64,000 nt of DNA, from the NCBI GenBank assembly GCA_016290875.1, contig JAEEVL010000010.1, positions 26,620 through 90,619 on the forward strand. The letters are read 5' to 3'. Numbering within the stretch: the stretch's first letter is position 1; each line of letters opens with the position of its first letter. The position numbers and the translations under genes are program-made. This DNA comes from Ruminococcus sp. Lineage in GTDB: Bacteria > Bacillota > Clostridia > Oscillospirales > Ruminococcaceae. The notes beneath the pieces are model-generated. The model did not search any database. It was given only the letters and a program-made list of their open reading frames with translations, and had not been told where the DNA came from. Positions 36,079-45,596 of this stretch are shown here, piece after piece.

Positions 36079-37938
36079 ATGAGTAAAATTATCGGTATCG
36101 ACCTTGGTACAACTAACTCTTGCGTAGCCGTTATGGAAGGCGGCAACGCAGTCGTTATCCCCAACAGCGAGGGTGCTAGAACTACACCTTCAGTAGTCGC
36201 TTTCACAAACAACGGTGAGCGTCTCGTTGGTCAGGTTGCTAAAAGACAGGCTATCACAAACCACGACAGAACAGTTTCTTCTATCAAGAGACATATGGGT
36301 TCTGATTATAAAGTATCTATCGACGACAAGAAGTACACTCCTCAGGAGATCTCCGCTATGATCCTCCAGAAGCTCAAGGCTGACGCTGAGGCTTACCTCG
36401 GAGAGTCTGTAACTGAGGCTGTTATCACAGTTCCTGCTTACTTCACAGACTCACAGAGACAGGCTACAAAGGACGCTGGTCAGATCGCTGGTCTTACAGT
36501 TAAGCGTATCATCAACGAGCCTACTGCAGCTGCTCTTTCCTACGGTATTGATAAGGAAGAGGAGCAGACCGTAATGGTATACGACCTCGGCGGCGGTACA
36601 TTCGATGTATCCATCATCGAGATGGGCGAAGATGTTCAGCAGGTTCTTGCAACAGCAGGTAACAACCGTCTCGGCGGTGACGACTTCGACCAGCGTATCA
36701 TCAACTGGATCGTTGAAGAATTCAAGAAAGCAGAGGGCATCGACCTTTCACAGGATAAGATGGCTGCTCAGAGACTCAAGGACGCTGCTGAAAAGTCAAA
36801 GATCGAGCTCTCATCCACAACAACTTCAAATATCAACATTCCTTTCATAACTGTTGATGCATCAGGTACACCTAAGCACCTCGACCTCACACTTACACAG
36901 GCTAAGTTCAACGAGCTCACAGCTGACCTCGTTGAGGCTACAATGGGACCTGTTCGTCAGGCTCTCAGCGACAGCGGACTCCAGATCTCAGAGATCAACA
37001 AGGTCCTCATGGTCGGCGGTTCTTCAAGAATCCCCGCTGTTCAGGAAGCTGTTAAGAAGCTCATCGGCAAGGATCCTTTCAAGGGCATCAACCCTGACGA
37101 ATGTGTTGCACTCGGTGCTGCATACCAGGGCGGCGTTCTCGGCGGCGACGTTAAGAACGGTCTCCTTCTCCTCGATGTAACTCCGCTTTCACTCGGTATC
37201 GAGACTGCCGGCGGCGTTTGCACAAGAATGATCGAGAGAAATACAACTATCCCGACAAAGAAGTCTCAGGTATTCTCAACTTACGCAGACAATCAGCCTG
37301 CTGTTGACATCAATGTTCTCCAGGGTGAGCGTGAGTTCGCAAGAGACAACAAGCAGCTCGGTACATTCCGTCTCGACGGCATCGCTCCCGCTCCGAGAGG
37401 AATCCCCCAGATCGAAGTTACTTTCGATATCGACCAGAACGGTATCGTTCACGTATCAGCTAAGGACCTCGGCACAGGCAAGGAGCAGAACATCTCCATC
37501 ACAGCTTCTACAAATATGTCCAAGGACGACATCGACAAGGCTGTCAAGGAAGCTGAGCAGTATGCTGCTGAGGACAAGAAGCGCCGTGAACAGGTAGATA
37601 ACAAGAATGAAGCTGAGAATCTCGTATTCCAGTGCGAGAAGGCTCTCACAGACTTCGGCGACAAGGTATCTGCTGATGAAAAGGCAAATATCGAGTCCAA
37701 GTGTGCTTCACTCAAGTCTGCTATCGAGGCTGAGAACCACGACGAGATCAAGACTCTCAAGGAAGAGCTCCAGAAGGCATTCTACGATCTCTCCGCTAAG
37801 ATCTATCAGCAGGCTAACCCAAACGGCGGTGCAGGCGGAATTGATCCTTCACAGTTCGCTAACATGGGCGGAGCTGCTCAGGATGCCGGAAACAACGGCG
37901 GCGACGATGTAGTTGACGCTGACTTCACAGAGGTCTGA
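36079..37938 (+). CDS. dnaK: Chaperone DnaK (Hsp70)
   Basis: 619-aa ATP-dependent folding chaperone. It has ATPase signatures [18 protein letters not shown] (near 4-21), [13 protein letters not shown] and [17 protein letters not shown]. The linker [18 protein letters not shown] leads into the substrate-binding domain. The Gly/Asn-rich tail ends in [11 protein letters not shown], close to the usual terminus. AGGAGGAATTTATT precedes the ATG. The 102-base gap after grpE contains no CIRCE, so dnaK should be read from the hrcA promoter. Confidence 0.98.
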   Translation: MSKIIGIDLGTTNSCVAVMEGGNAVVIPNSEGARTTPSVVAFTNNGERLVGQVAKRQAITNHDRTVSSIKRHMGSDYKVSIDDKKYTPQEISAMILQKLKADAEAYLGESVTEAVITVPAYFTDSQRQATKDAGQIAGLTVKRIINEPTAAALSYGIDKEEEQTVMVYDLGGGTFDVSIIEMGEDVQQVLATAGNNRLGGDDFDQRIINWIVEEFKKAEGIDLSQDKMAAQRLKDAAEKSKIELSSTTTSNINIPFITVDASGTPKHLDLTLTQAKFNELTADLVEATMGPVRQALSDSGLQISEINKVLMVGGSSRIPAVQEAVKKLIGKDPFKGINPDECVALGAAYQGGVLGGDVKNGLLLLDVTPLSLGIETAGGVCTRMIERNTTIPTKKSQVFSTYADNQPAVDINVLQGEREFARDNKQLGTFRLDGIAPAPRGIPQIEVTFDIDQNGIVHVSAKDLGTGKEQNISITASTNMSKDDIDKAVKEAEQYAAEDKKRREQVDNKNEAENLVFQCEKALTDFGDKVSADEKANIESKCASLKSAIEAENHDEIKTLKEELQKAFYDLSAKIYQQANPNGGAGGIDPSQFANMGGAAQDAGNNGGDDVVDADFTEV

Positions 37939-37963
37939 TAAACGACAATAAAACATCATAAAA

Positions 37964-37990
37964 AAGGGCGAAATCCATTTCGCCCTTATG
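37964..37990 (+). terminator. Hairpin after dnaK
   Basis: AAGGGCGAAAT-CC-ATTTCGCCCTT with only a short T tract. It probably acts as a partial terminator or 3' stabiliser that lowers dnaJ relative to dnaK. Confidence 0.55.
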
Positions 37991-38021
37991 GTGTATTTAT
38001 AAGAAAGGTGTAATATAACAT

Positions 38022-38092
38022 TTGTAGGGACGGCTATCAGCCGCCCGTGACCACAAATCAATGGCTTAGGCGGATATTATCCGCCCCTACAA
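38022..38092. repeat. 71-bp inverted-repeat element in the dnaK-dnaJ spacer
   Basis: The ends are inverted and nearly matching: TTGTAGGGACGGCTATCAGC on the left, and the complement TTGTAGGGGCGGATAATATC on the right. Each arm holds its own small hairpin (GGCGGAT-ATT-ATCCGCC at 38069-38086). It has no coding potential and looks like a miniature mobile or REP-like repeat. Target duplication not recognised. Confidence 0.6.
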
Positions 38093-38133
38093 TATTTTCA
38101 TTGTATGTATCAATGAAAGAACGGAGAAATAAT

Positions 38134-39285
38134 ATGGCTGAAAACAAAAGAGATTACTACGAAGTGCTTGGCATAGAAAAGGGCGCTTCCGAAGACGAGA
38201 TCAAAAAAGCCTTCCGTAAAAAGGCAAGAGAGAATCACCCTGACCTCCATCCTGATGATCCTTCTTACGTTGAGAAGTTTCAGGAGATAAACGAAGCTAA
38301 CGAGGTCCTCTCCGATCCCGAAAAGCGTGCACGCTACGACCAGTACGGTCATGCAGGAGTTGATCCTAACTACGGCGGCGGTGACGGTTTCGGCGGTATG
38401 GGCGGCTTCGGCGACATCGGCGATATTCTCGAGAATATTTTCGGCGGCGGATTCGGTTTTGGCGGCGGTGCTACACGCGGCAATACCGCTAATGCTCCAA
38501 GAAGAGGTTCAGACCTTCAGGAAAACATCACCCTCACCTTTATGGAAGCTTGCAGCGGCAAAAAGGTAGAGCTCAAGGTAAACCGTATGTGCAATTGCGA
38601 AGCTTGTAACGGTACAGGTGCAGATAAGGGAACTTCCGCTGAGATATGTCAGGACTGTCAGGGCAGAGGTACTGTAAAGACCACACAGCGTACTCCTTTC
38701 GGTGCTATATCCTCAACAAAGCCTTGTCCTCACTGCTCAGGAAAGGGTAAGATAATCAAGAACCCATGTCCGAAGTGCCGCGGTACAGGCAGATTAAGAG
38801 TTCAGAAGACTGTAAATATCGACGTACCGGCTGGTGTAGCTGACGGACAGACACTCAGAAGCAGCGGAATGGGCGACTGCGGTATCAACGGCGGACCTTC
38901 CGGAGATCTCCTCATCAATGTTTTCGTAAAGCCCCATCCGATGTTCAGAAGAGAAGGCTACGACATATACTGTGATGTTCCCGTTACTTATACAGAAGCA
39001 GTTCTCGGTGCTGAGATAACCATACCCACTATCGACGGCGACGAGAAGTACACACTCAGCGAGGGTACTCAGACCGGCACTGTATTCCGCTTCAAGGGCA
39101 AGGGTGTCAAAAAGCCTCACCGTACAGAACGCGGCAATCAGTATGTAAAGATCTATGTTGAAGTTCCCAAGAACCTCAACAAAAAGCAGAAAGACCTCCT
39201 CAAGCAGTTTGAGGATTCGCTCACTGAAAAGAACTACACAAAGCGTCAGAGCTTCTTTGAAAAACTCAAGTCAAAGCTCAGCTGA
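38134..39285 (+). CDS. dnaJ: Chaperone DnaJ (Hsp40)
   Basis: 383-aa type I J protein stimulating DnaK. The J domain is residues 1-72 with HPD in KARENHPDLHPDD. A Gly/Phe-rich stretch (about 75-118) follows, then four CxxCxGxG zinc motifs (CEACNGTG, CQDCQGRG, CPHCSGKG, CPKCRGTG) and the C-terminal substrate domains. I start at ATG 38134 with CGGAG upstream, since the in-frame extension to 38047 passes through the repeat element. Confidence 0.97.
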   Translation: MAENKRDYYEVLGIEKGASEDEIKKAFRKKARENHPDLHPDDPSYVEKFQEINEANEVLSDPEKRARYDQYGHAGVDPNYGGGDGFGGMGGFGDIGDILENIFGGGFGFGGGATRGNTANAPRRGSDLQENITLTFMEACSGKKVELKVNRMCNCEACNGTGADKGTSAEICQDCQGRGTVKTTQRTPFGAISSTKPCPHCSGKGKIIKNPCPKCRGTGRLRVQKTVNIDVPAGVADGQTLRSSGMGDCGINGGPSGDLLINVFVKPHPMFRREGYDIYCDVPVTYTEAVLGAEITIPTIDGDEKYTLSEGTQTGTVFRFKGKGVKKPHRTERGNQYVKIYVEVPKNLNKKQKDLLKQFEDSLTEKNYTKRQSFFEKLKSKLS

Positions 39286-39351
39286 TATCTCGACCGGCCT
39301 GCACCACCAGTGTGACAGGTCGGTTTATTATCAGAGCACGGAGGGATGAAA

Positions 39352-39735
39352 ATGTTTGAACAGGACTGGATAATGCGGCAGATACACGACATGACAAAAA
39401 TAATCGCAAAAGTAGTGTTCGGCGCAAATGTAAGCTCCATTGCCGCAGAACTACCGCAGGCAGAGCGCGAAATAGCTGACGACCTTATCGACAAGATGAA
39501 AAACGGCAAGGTTCAGGAAGCTGTTAATGATGTAGAAAGGCTATCTGATAATAATACACATCAGAATCTCCTGATAGGTCTTGAATTCTATTCACACCTC
39601 AGTGTAATGGATGAAGGTTTTCTCGAAGACAACGCTTACAGCCTTATAAAGGCTAAGAAGGACTTTGAACGCTTTGCTGAAAAATTCGGTATGCAGCAAA
39701 TAACATCGCTCTACTTTGGAAATAACGCTGAATAA
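39352..39735 (+). CDS. Small conserved protein (DUF6483-like) after dnaJ
   Basis: 127-aa helical cytosolic protein. The opening MFEQDWIMRQIHDMTKIIAKVVFG resembles a family of about 130-aa uncharacterised clostridial proteins (DUF6483); assignment from memory, moderate. No membrane segment. ATG 39352 is preferred because GGAGGG at 39340-39345 touches the in-frame ATG at 39346. Position at the end of the chaperone operon suggests co-expression under stress, not a known function. Confidence 0.7.
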   Translation: MFEQDWIMRQIHDMTKIIAKVVFGANVSSIAAELPQAEREIADDLIDKMKNGKVQEAVNDVERLSDNNTHQNLLIGLEFYSHLSVMDEGFLEDNAYSLIKAKKDFERFAEKFGMQQITSLYFGNNAE

Positions 39736-39738
39736 TAT

Positions 39739-39783
39739 AAAACCTCCCTTTGCGCAGATAATACTGCAAAGGGAGGTTTCTTT
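39739..39783 (+). terminator. Terminator of the hrcA-dnaJ operon, shared with the convergent operon
   Basis: AACCTCCCTTTGC with a 12-base loop and GCAAAGGGAGGTT followed by TCTTTATT. The A/T flank on the other side lets it serve the minus-strand DUF805 operon too. Confidence 0.8.
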
Positions 39784-39828
39784 ATTACAGAAAAAGGGGA
39801 GCCATGCGCCCCCCCTGGAATCATAACA

Positions 39829-40491
39829 TTATCTGTTATAAGGATCGTTATTATTGTTGTTGTTATTGTAGTTCTGGTAGTTGTTGTAATTGTTGATGTT
39901 GCCGTTCTGTCCTCCGTAGTTATTGAACTGAGACGGAGGCGGTCCATGGAGCTGTTCCGCAGAAGGTCCCCATTGATTCTCATATTTAGAACCTGGCTGA
40001 CAATACCAGTAAAGCAGCACAAATGCGCCGACACAAGTCAGGTTTATCATCCACCACCAGCCGCTTTTGCCGATGTCGTGAAGACGTCTGACTGCCGCAG
40101 AAAGAAGCGGAATAAACAGAACTATTCCAACTAAGTAACTGAAATATTCTGTCAGAAAGAATGAAAACCAGCTTGCCACACCTCCTGCTATAACATTAAG
40201 CAGATAACCAAACCAGTATTCACTTCTTGTGGAACGTCCGCTGAAATTCAGAGCATTTGAAAAATAGAGCTTGATCGCCGCGCCAAAGTCAACATACATC
40301 GGGCTTTTCAGCTCACCTGTCTGAGGACCTCTTGGCATTCCGTTATTATACTGGTACTGCTGCTGAGACGGCTGTACCTGAGGCTGATCGAAACGCGGTG
40401 CTTCCGCAGAGTAGTTGTTTTGTCTTGCGCCGCATTCTTCACAGAACTGAGCATTATCAAGGAGCGTTGCTCCACAGTATGGACAGATCAT
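39829..40491 (-). CDS. DUF805 membrane protein with N-terminal zinc ribbon
   Basis: 220 aa. A zinc ribbon (CPYCGA ... CEECGA, residues 3-22) and a Gln/Pro-rich spacer are followed by the DUF805 domain: FSGRSTRSEYWFGYLL, three to four membrane helices and RRLHDIGKSGWWWMI. The tail is an extreme Asn/Tyr-rich low-complexity stretch (about 195-220). DUF805 function is unknown. It is the last gene of the minus operon, 11 bases after psd, with AGGAGG overlapping the psd stop region. Confidence 0.88.
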   Translation of the reverse strand: MICPYCGATLLDNAQFCEECGARQNNYSAEAPRFDQPQVQPSQQQYQYNNGMPRGPQTGELKSPMYVDFGAAIKLYFSNALNFSGRSTRSEYWFGYLLNVIAGGVASWFSFFLTEYFSYLVGIVLFIPLLSAAVRRLHDIGKSGWWWMINLTCVGAFVLLYWYCQPGSKYENQWGPSAEQLHGPPPSQFNNYGGQNGNINNYNNYQNYNNNNNNNDPYNR

Positions 40492-40502
40492 ATTTCCTCC
40501 TA

Positions 40503-41363
40503 TCAGATCGCTTCGCCGATCTTTTCGCCGAATTTTACAACTGTCTCTATTCCCTCAGAAGAATTCCTGAGTATATCGCTGTCGATTTCTGCCGCGCCCT
40601 TTTCAAGAAGAAGGACTATCGTAGAGCCGCCGAACTCAAATCTGCCCTTCTCCATACCGCGGTATATTCTCGCTTCGTGGTGATTATTGCAGATACGTCC
40701 GACAAGCATGGCTCCGACCTCTATCTGCACCACATCACCGAAATTATTGGTATGCAGGGTGGTATACTCACGGCAGTTGCGCTTATATATATTGTATTTT
40801 TCGAGAGCTATGGGGTTTACAGTATGAAGCTCACCGGGAATGTAAGTATTGCCGGTCTTTATACCGCTGTCTATATAGCAGTAGCGGTGATAGTCATCGA
40901 CCTCAAGTCTGAATATTAGACAGAGTCCGCCGCTGTAACGCTTAGCCATGAACTTGTTGTTCAGCAGGTCTGAAACCCGGTAGCGCGAGCCCTTTATGCG
41001 GAACACTCTCCGTCTGTCGATACGATAGACGGTCAGCTTTGAATCACACGGACTTATAAGATGCTCGGGAGTCATATCCACAGGACGCTTTCCAGGCCTT
41101 ATCTTACGTGTGAAGAAATCGTTGTATGAGCGGAACTTTCTGTTCTCAAACTGCGACATATCTATGCCGCCGCGCTTTATAAAAGGCTTTATGAGCGGCT
41201 TTGACAGCGGAGAATCCATAAACGCTCCGGCTGCCTTTGAAAGAGCCGGCGCTGTGAGCAGCTTTAGCATTGCTCTTCCTCCGACGCTGCCATAAAGACC
41301 TTTCAGCAGCTTGTTCTGTTTTTCGTTTGTGACGATCATCTCGCCGTTTCTGTTTTTTATCAT
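40503..41363 (-). CDS. psd: Phosphatidylserine decarboxylase proenzyme
   Basis: 286-aa membrane-associated enzyme that makes phosphatidylethanolamine. It self-cleaves at the GGST motif (Ser247 becomes the pyruvoyl group), giving a small alpha chain of about 40 residues. His159 in DDYHRYCY and His180 in ELHTVNPIAL match conserved family positions. The PSD type II layout and length fit. I start at ATG 41363, five bases after the upstream stop, where family homology begins (MIKNRNGEM). No clear Shine-Dalgarno is at ideal distance, which suggests translational coupling. No pss gene is visible. Confidence 0.92.
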   Translation of the reverse strand: MIKNRNGEMIVTNEKQNKLLKGLYGSVGGRAMLKLLTAPALSKAAGAFMDSPLSKPLIKPFIKRGGIDMSQFENRKFRSYNDFFTRKIRPGKRPVDMTPEHLISPCDSKLTVYRIDRRRVFRIKGSRYRVSDLLNNKFMAKRYSGGLCLIFRLEVDDYHRYCYIDSGIKTGNTYIPGELHTVNPIALEKYNIYKRNCREYTTLHTNNFGDVVQIEVGAMLVGRICNNHHEARIYRGMEKGRFEFGGSTIVLLLEKGAAEIDSDILRNSSEGIETVVKFGEKIGEAI

Positions 41364-41370
41364 AATATCA

Positions 41371-42600
41371 TCAGAGCCTTGCATTTGCAAGCATAAGTTT
41401 GATACGGTTTTCCTGGTTTACTCGTGTAGCGCCGGGATCATAGTCTATCGCAACTATATTTGCATTTGGGTTATCCTGCTTGATAGCTCTTGACATACCC
41501 TTTGCAACGATATGATTGGGCAGACAGCCGAAAGGCTGGGTACAGATGATGTTTTCAACGCCTGACTTTGCAAGTGCAGCCATTTCAGCCGGTATGAGCC
41601 AGCCCTCACCCATAACAACGCCCTGATTTATGTACTTGTCAGCCAGCTTGCGCAGATGCTCAAAGTCATGGAGCGGCTCAAAACCACCCTGCTCCTTCAT
41701 AACCTTGATGAGCTCCTTCTGCTTGGCATAGAGAAGCTTGTAGCCCATTTTATATGCAAGTGACATCTTGTTATGATTGTCGTATATATCTGCATCGTTG
41801 AATGTACCGGCAGCGCAGTACATAACGAACTCGAGCAGAGACGGAACAACCGGTTCACAGCCCTCTGAAATGAGGAAATCCTCAAGGTGATTGTTTGCAA
41901 GCGGTGAATACTTTACATATATCTCACCAACTATGCCGACCTTTATCTTCTTTTCACTGCTGAGCTCTATCGAAGCAAAATCGTTGAGTATATCGCGGTA
42001 TATCTTCTTTGTCTTGAGATATTTCTTCTCCTTCTTGCGGAAGATATTGCCCATACGGTTCTGCCACTTGTCGAGCATCTTCTTCGACTCGCCCTTGTTG
42101 ACTTCATACGCACGGCACTTGTTGTAGCAGGTCATGAGCAGATCACCGTAGAGAACTGCATGGAGCAGCTTTACGAACATTGCCGGCGTTATCCTGAAAG
42201 CACTGTCCTTCTCGAGACCGCTGAAGTTGAGAGATACTACCGGTACCTGAGGGTAGTTCTTGTCAACAGCCTTTCTCAGAAGGTGGATATAGTTTGAAGC
42301 ACGGCATCCACCGCCTGTCTGTGTGATAAGAAGAGCGGTCTTGTTAACGTCATACTTTCCGCTGTTAAGAGCGTCCATGAACTGTCCTATTACCAGCAGA
42401 GCCGGATAGCAGGCATCGTTGTGGACGTTCTTGAGTCCCTCGTCAACGACTGCACGGGAATCGTTCTGGAGGAGCTCCATTTTATAGCCTTCTGCTTCAA
42501 ATATCCTGCACAGCATTTTGAAGTGGATAGGCAGCATATCGGGAACGAGGATAGTATGAGTTTTTATCATATCCTCGGTAAATTTAGCATATTCTGGCAT
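41371..42600 (-). CDS. 2-hydroxyacyl-CoA dehydratase-like protein
   Basis: 409 aa, related to the D component of 2-hydroxyglutaryl-CoA-type dehydratases and to the C-terminal third of large clostridial activase fusions. Conserved cysteines lie in NDACYPALLVIGQF, TQTGGGCRASNYIHL and CTQPFGCLPNHIVAKGM, probable [4Fe-4S] ligands. The actual substrate is unknown. ATG 42600 follows GGAGGTAATAAA. It lies 65 bases after the activase gene with a hairpin between. Confidence 0.82.
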   Translation of the reverse strand: MPEYAKFTEDMIKTHTILVPDMLPIHFKMLCRIFEAEGYKMELLQNDSRAVVDEGLKNVHNDACYPALLVIGQFMDALNSGKYDVNKTALLITQTGGGCRASNYIHLLRKAVDKNYPQVPVVSLNFSGLEKDSAFRITPAMFVKLLHAVLYGDLLMTCYNKCRAYEVNKGESKKMLDKWQNRMGNIFRKKEKKYLKTKKIYRDILNDFASIELSSEKKIKVGIVGEIYVKYSPLANNHLEDFLISEGCEPVVPSLLEFVMYCAAGTFNDADIYDNHNKMSLAYKMGYKLLYAKQKELIKVMKEQGGFEPLHDFEHLRKLADKYINQGVVMGEGWLIPAEMAALAKSGVENIICTQPFGCLPNHIVAKGMSRAIKQDNPNANIVAIDYDPGATRVNQENRIKLMLANARL

Positions 42601-42639
42601 TTTATTACCTCCGGTGTTGTTGTATAAAGGCAATTCCGA

Positions 42640-42657
42640 AACGCCGATAAAGGCGTT
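42640..42657. repeat. Palindromic spacer repeat between the activase and dehydratase genes
   Basis: AACGCC-GATAAA-GGCGTT, with weaker outer pairing AATT/AATT to about 42632-42666. The core ACGCCGATAAAGGCGT is almost the same as ACGCCGGTAAGGCGT at 21014-21028. Confidence 0.55.
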
Positions 42658-42665
42658 CCATGCAA

Positions 42666-45596
42666 TTATTTCTGCTCCATTGCGGCAACAAGGCTTCTGA
42701 GTCTTATCCTTGCTGCACCGAGATTGTTTATCTCGTCTATCTTGAGCTGTGTATAGAGCTTACCCTTGCTCTCGAGAATATTACGCACCTCGTCGCCTGT
42801 AACAGCGTCGATTCCACAGCCAAACGATACAAGCTGTACAAGCTGCATATCAGGCTGAGTTGTAACGTAATTGGCAGCGCGGTAAAGTCTCGAATGATAA
42901 GTCCACTGGTTGAGAACTCCCAGCTTAGGAGTCTTTGCGAGTGAAGCAACGCTGTCCTCTGTGACAACTGCCATACCGAGACTTGTTATCAGCTTATGTA
43001 TACCGTGGTTAATCTCCTTGTCGATATGGTAAGGACGGCCGGCAAGCACGATGATATTACGCTTTTCAGCACGCGCCTGCTCGATTATCTCTTTTGCCTT
43101 GTTAGATATGTCTGTGAGATAGCGGTCCATAGCTTCATAAGCCTTATCAACAGCATCCGGTATCCTGCCCTTGATGTTGTACTTTGCAAGAGCCTTTGAC
43201 ATAACGTTTATAACGTTCTTGCGAATATTGAGATCCATATATGGATGGATGAAGTTATTGTTGTTCAGACGCGGATTGTTCGCAAGGAGAAGCTCCGGAT
43301 AGTAGGCTACGACAGGGCAGTTGAAGTGGTTGTCACTCTCACCCTCGTCGATATTGTAGCTCATACAGGGGTAGAAGATGAAATCAACCCCCTTGTCGAG
43401 AAGATTCTCGATGTGACCGTGTGAGAGTTTTGCCGGGTAGCAGACTGTATCCGATGGGATAGTGTGCTGTCCGAGGTAGTACATCTGACGTGAGCTTTCA
43501 TCTGAAATAACAGTTCTGAAGCCGAGCGTAGTGAAGAGCATATGCCAGAACGGAAGCTGCTCATAGAAGCTGAGCGCAAGAGGAAGTCCAACTGTACCGC
43601 GGTACTTGCGCGGCTGGTGAGTCTTTACCACGTTGAGCAGACTGTCATATTTATATTCATAGAGATTTGGTATCTTGTTCTTTACAGCAGCTCCGCCGCC
43701 CTTTTCACAGCGGTTTCCGGAAATGAAACGGCGTCCCTTGCCGAAGTTGATAATGTTCAGCTGGCAGTGAGCAGTGCAGCCGTTGCAGTTCACAGAGCGT
43801 GATGTATAGTCAAAGGTTTCGAGCTCCTCTGCTGTTATGAGACTTGACTTCTCGCCGGCAGCTCTCTCCTTTGCATAGAGAGCACAGCCGAAAGCTCCCA
43901 TAAGTCCGGAAATAGCCGGACGGATAACGTTTCTGCCCATTTCCTTCTCAAATGAACGGAGTACAGCGTCATTAAGGAAAGTACCGCCCTGAACGACGAT
44001 ATTCTTTCCGAGTTCGTCAGGAGACTTTGCACGGATAACCTTATATATAGCGTTCTTGATGATAGAGCTTGAAAGACCGGCAGAGATGTCCTCAACGGTA
44101 GCACCGTCCTTCTGAGCCTGCTTTACAGAGCTGTTCATAAATACAGTGCAGCGTGAACCGAGGTCAACAGGATGCTCTGCAAAGAGTCCGAGGCGGGAGA
44201 ATTCCGCAATATCATAGCCAAGAGCCATAGCAAATGTCTGTATGAAAGAGCCGCAGCCCGAGGAACAAGCCTCATTGAGCATAATGCTGTCGATGCTCTT
44301 GTTCTTTATCTTGAAGCACTTGATATCCTGTCCGCCGATGTCGATGATGAAGTCAACGTCCGGACAGAAGTAAGCCGCAGCCTTGAAGTGCGCAACGGTT
44401 TCAACGATACCGTGATCAACTGAAAGTCCTGACTTGATAAGATCTTCACCGTAACCCGTTACAGCCGAACCCCTGATAGTTATCTCAGGATTCATCTCAG
44501 CGTAGATACGCTTGACCTGATCGGCTATCTTATCGAGAGGTTGTCCCTGGTTAGAGGAATAGTGGTGATACAGAATACGTCCGTCATCGGTTATGAGTAC
44601 GAGTTTTGTGGTCGTAGAGCCAGCATCGATACCGAGATAGGCATCACCCTTGTATGTACGCATATCAGCATATCCGAGGTCGAAACGCTTGTGTCTGCTG
44701 ATGAATTCATCATACTCTGCCTGTGAACTGAAGAGAGGCTCGCCGGTAACAATATTGTCAGAAGCCTTTGCTGTAACTATCTTATTGATAAGCTCATTGA
44801 TCCTGTAAGGATCAGCGGATGAAGCAGCATATATGGAACATCCGTAAGCTACGAATACCGGAGCTTCTTCCGGAAATACAGCGTGCTCGTCATCGAGTCC
44901 GAGAGTCTTTACGAAAGCCTTTCTGAGTCCTTTAAGGAAGAAAAGAGGACCGCCAAGGAAGAGCACCTTGCCTTCGATAGAACGTCCCTGAGCAAGACCT
45001 GAAACAGTCTGATCAACAACAGCCTGGAAGATACTTGCGGAGATATCCTCACGTCTTGCCCCCTGATTGAGAAGCGGCTGAATATCAGACTTTGCAAAAA
45101 CTCCGCAGCGTGAAGCAATAGGGTAGACCTTCTGTGCATGGAGTGAGAGTTCATCGAGCTCGTCCGCGGTTATACCGAGAAGAGTAGCCATCTGATCAAT
45201 GAAAGCGCCTGTACCGCCGGCACAAGAGCCGTTCATACGCTGCTCTACACCGCCTGTAAGGAATATTATCTTAGCGTCCTCACCGCCGAGCTCGATAACA
45301 GCGTCAGCGTCGGGCTGTTTCTGTTTAACTGCAAGAAAAGCAGCGTGTACTTCCTGAACGAAGGCAATACCTGCTGAATTTGCAAGACCGAGTCCTGCTG
45401 ATCCTGTGATACAGACCTTGAATTCCTCATCAGGATAGTCTGCCTGTATCAGCTTTAGCTGTTCCGTAACAGTTTCCTTGACCTTTGAAAGGTGTCGCTG
45501 ATACTTAGAATAGAGTATATTTCCGTTTTCGTCTGTTATGACTGTCTTTACCGTAGTGGAACCGACATCGATACCAAGAGAATAATTATTCGCCAT
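42666..45596 (-). CDS. Acyl-CoA dehydratase activase, tandem BadF/HgdC ATPase domains with DUF2229
   Basis: 976 aa. Two actin-fold ATPase domains occur in tandem. The first (about 1-290) has YSLGIDVGSTTVKTVIT and GSCAGGTGAFIDQ; the second (about 315-580) has YLGIDAGSTTTKLVLITDDG and EACSSGCGSFIQTFA. Both carry the [4Fe-4S] cysteine pattern of HgdC, which drives ATP-dependent electron injection into dehydratases. A CNGCTAHC motif and a DUF2229 domain (about 670-890, GQHTIPSDTVCYPAKLSHGHI) follow. In many Clostridia these and the downstream dehydratase part form one chain of about 1400 residues; here they are two genes. Start after AGAGGTGA. Confidence 0.88.
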   Translation of the reverse strand: MANNYSLGIDVGSTTVKTVITDENGNILYSKYQRHLSKVKETVTEQLKLIQADYPDEEFKVCITGSAGLGLANSAGIAFVQEVHAAFLAVKQKQPDADAVIELGGEDAKIIFLTGGVEQRMNGSCAGGTGAFIDQMATLLGITADELDELSLHAQKVYPIASRCGVFAKSDIQPLLNQGARREDISASIFQAVVDQTVSGLAQGRSIEGKVLFLGGPLFFLKGLRKAFVKTLGLDDEHAVFPEEAPVFVAYGCSIYAASSADPYRINELINKIVTAKASDNIVTGEPLFSSQAEYDEFISRHKRFDLGYADMRTYKGDAYLGIDAGSTTTKLVLITDDGRILYHHYSSNQGQPLDKIADQVKRIYAEMNPEITIRGSAVTGYGEDLIKSGLSVDHGIVETVAHFKAAAYFCPDVDFIIDIGGQDIKCFKIKNKSIDSIMLNEACSSGCGSFIQTFAMALGYDIAEFSRLGLFAEHPVDLGSRCTVFMNSSVKQAQKDGATVEDISAGLSSSIIKNAIYKVIRAKSPDELGKNIVVQGGTFLNDAVLRSFEKEMGRNVIRPAISGLMGAFGCALYAKERAAGEKSSLITAEELETFDYTSRSVNCNGCTAHCQLNIINFGKGRRFISGNRCEKGGGAAVKNKIPNLYEYKYDSLLNVVKTHQPRKYRGTVGLPLALSFYEQLPFWHMLFTTLGFRTVISDESSRQMYYLGQHTIPSDTVCYPAKLSHGHIENLLDKGVDFIFYPCMSYNIDEGESDNHFNCPVVAYYPELLLANNPRLNNNNFIHPYMDLNIRKNVINVMSKALAKYNIKGRIPDAVDKAYEAMDRYLTDISNKAKEIIEQARAEKRNIIVLAGRPYHIDKEINHGIHKLITSLGMAVVTEDSVASLAKTPKLGVLNQWTYHSRLYRAANYVTTQPDMQLVQLVSFGCGIDAVTGDEVRNILESKGKLYTQLKIDEINNLGAARIRLRSLVAAMEQK

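Noticed and set aside
42601..42665. Frameshift that broke a single activase-dehydratase gene
   Set aside because: Both parts have complete ends, a 65-base spacer and a good GGAGGT site before the second ATG, so two real genes are more likely than a pseudogene.
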